Assembly: GCF_015351765.1 (NCBI RefSeq)
Contig: NZ_JADKQA010000003.1
Coordinates: forward strand, 39,203 to 103,202
From: Clostridium vitabionis
GTDB lineage: Bacteria; Bacillota; Clostridia; Lachnospirales; Lachnospiraceae
Length of the DNA stretch: 64,000 nt
Direction: 5' to 3'
In this document: one piece after another, positions 63,561 to 64,000 of the stretch
How positions within the stretch are numbered: position 1 is the first letter of the stretch
Layout of the letters: each line of letters begins with the position of its first letter
Program-made: the position numbers and the translations under genes
The notes under the pieces: generated by a model
The model's input: the letters and a program-made list of their open reading frames with translations, nothing else
Databases searched by the model: none
What the model was told of the DNA's origin: nothing

Positions 63561-64000
63561 ATGAAGCTTTCATATGAAGGGTTAAAAGATAAAACCGAGT
63601 GGGCAGAAAAGGGCTATCACCTGCCTGCTTATGATGTGCAGAAGGTCGCGGCGGAGACAGCGAAGAATCCTGTCTGGATACATTTCGGCGCCGGCAATAT
63701 TTTTCGCGCGTTCCAGGCAAACCTTGCGCAGGAGATGCTCGAGAATGGCGACATGACTTCCGGAATCACCGTCTGCGAGGGCTTTGATTACGAAATCATC
63801 GAAAAACAGTACCGCCCGCATGACAATCTGTCGGTTCTTGTCACCCTGAAATCCACCGGTGATGTGGAGAAGACGGTTGTGGGCTCGATCGGCGAGTCCG
63901 CGATCCTGGACTCCGAGAATACGGCGGAGTTCAAGCGCCTTCAGGAGATCTTCGCGAGCGATACCCTCCAGATGGCTACCTTTACTGTAACTGAGAAGGG
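63561..64000 (+). CDS. uxuB: Fructuronate reductase/mannonate dehydrogenase (partial)
   Basis: The start of a mannitol-dehydrogenase-family protein; 146 codons are in the window and the frame stays open to its end. The beginning MKLSYEGLKDKTEWAEKG and the nucleotide-binding segment WIHFGAGNIFRAFQANL match UxuB-type enzymes, which reduce fructuronate to mannonate with NADH before UxuA acts. ATG follows AGAGGAGAGAT. A GGCAAAG/CTTTGCC hairpin (about 63501-63531) lies in the 95-bp gap after uxuA. Confidence 0.85.
   Translation, partial: MKLSYEGLKDKTEWAEKGYHLPAYDVQKVAAETAKNPVWIHFGAGNIFRAFQANLAQEMLENGDMTSGITVCEGFDYEIIEKQYRPHDNLSVLVTLKSTGDVEKTVVGSIGESAILDSENTAEFKRLQEIFASDTLQMATFTVTEK

Overview
The window looks like chromosomal DNA of a fairly GC-rich member of the Clostridia, most likely Lachnospiraceae. 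The grounds are strong AGGAGG-type ribosome binding sites, frequent TTG/GTG starts, a type III glutamine synthetase, an ANTAR regulator beside glnA, a DUF4250 protein, an archaeal-type ProRS, a CIRCE element and DapL-type lysine synthesis. The placement is inference from gene content; there is no rRNA or tRNA in the window to anchor it.

Layout. 0-3.8 kb: metK, then an overlapping histidine kinase/response regulator pair. 3.8-11.8 kb: a branched-chain amino acid block with two complete acetolactate synthases (ilvB-ilvN twice), ilvC and threonine dehydratase, followed by an MscS channel and a DUF4250 protein. 11.8-14.3 kb: two paralogous secreted proteins with Fn3-like and cell-wall-binding repeats. 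14.3-22.6 kb: housekeeping and transport (tcdA, M50 protease, NYN/LOTUS protein, nth, CPBP protease, cysE, FecCD-type ABC importer, nitrilase family). 22.8-29.1 kb: a nitrogen-assimilation locus with asnB-glnN (type III) divergent from glnA (type I)-ANTAR regulator, sharing a 490-bp control region. 29.1-41.9 kb: dapL, pyrG, an AraC regulator, clpB with CIRCE, fhs, rpiB-glyA and a second two-component system. 41.9-55.6 kb: mutS2, an HtrA-like protein that lacks catalytic residues, a YhaM-like nuclease, an RluA-type enzyme, acylphosphatase, Nudix, proS, rpoN, cca and a phosphohexomutase. 55.6-56.7 kb: an AT-rich stretch holding two diverged copies of a structured element and a YcxB-like membrane protein. 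56.8-64 kb: a hexuronate locus with a GntR-family regulator divergent from a TRAP transporter (dctPQM), a ManA-like cupin, uxuA, and uxuB cut by the window end.

How it fits together. The uronate locus is a self-contained import and catabolic unit. Candidate operators of the form ACT(G/A)GTATACA lie 13 bp after the -10 box of both its proposed promoters, pointing to one repressor, probably the divergent GntR protein. In the nitrogen locus both leaders carry a GCAA(A/G)G(G/A)CGT(T)CGC motif near terminator-like hairpins, which fits RNA-level antitermination by the ANTAR protein encoded after glnA.

Non-coding structure is plentiful. At least four nested-hairpin elements start with or resemble GTTCAGC and sit between genes (about 18.3, 28.3, 35.8 and 47.2 kb). 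Three genes have their stop codon inside a short tandem triplication of 34-37 bp units (21.6, 41.9 and 47.1 kb). No CRISPR array, insertion sequence, prophage or tRNA was seen.
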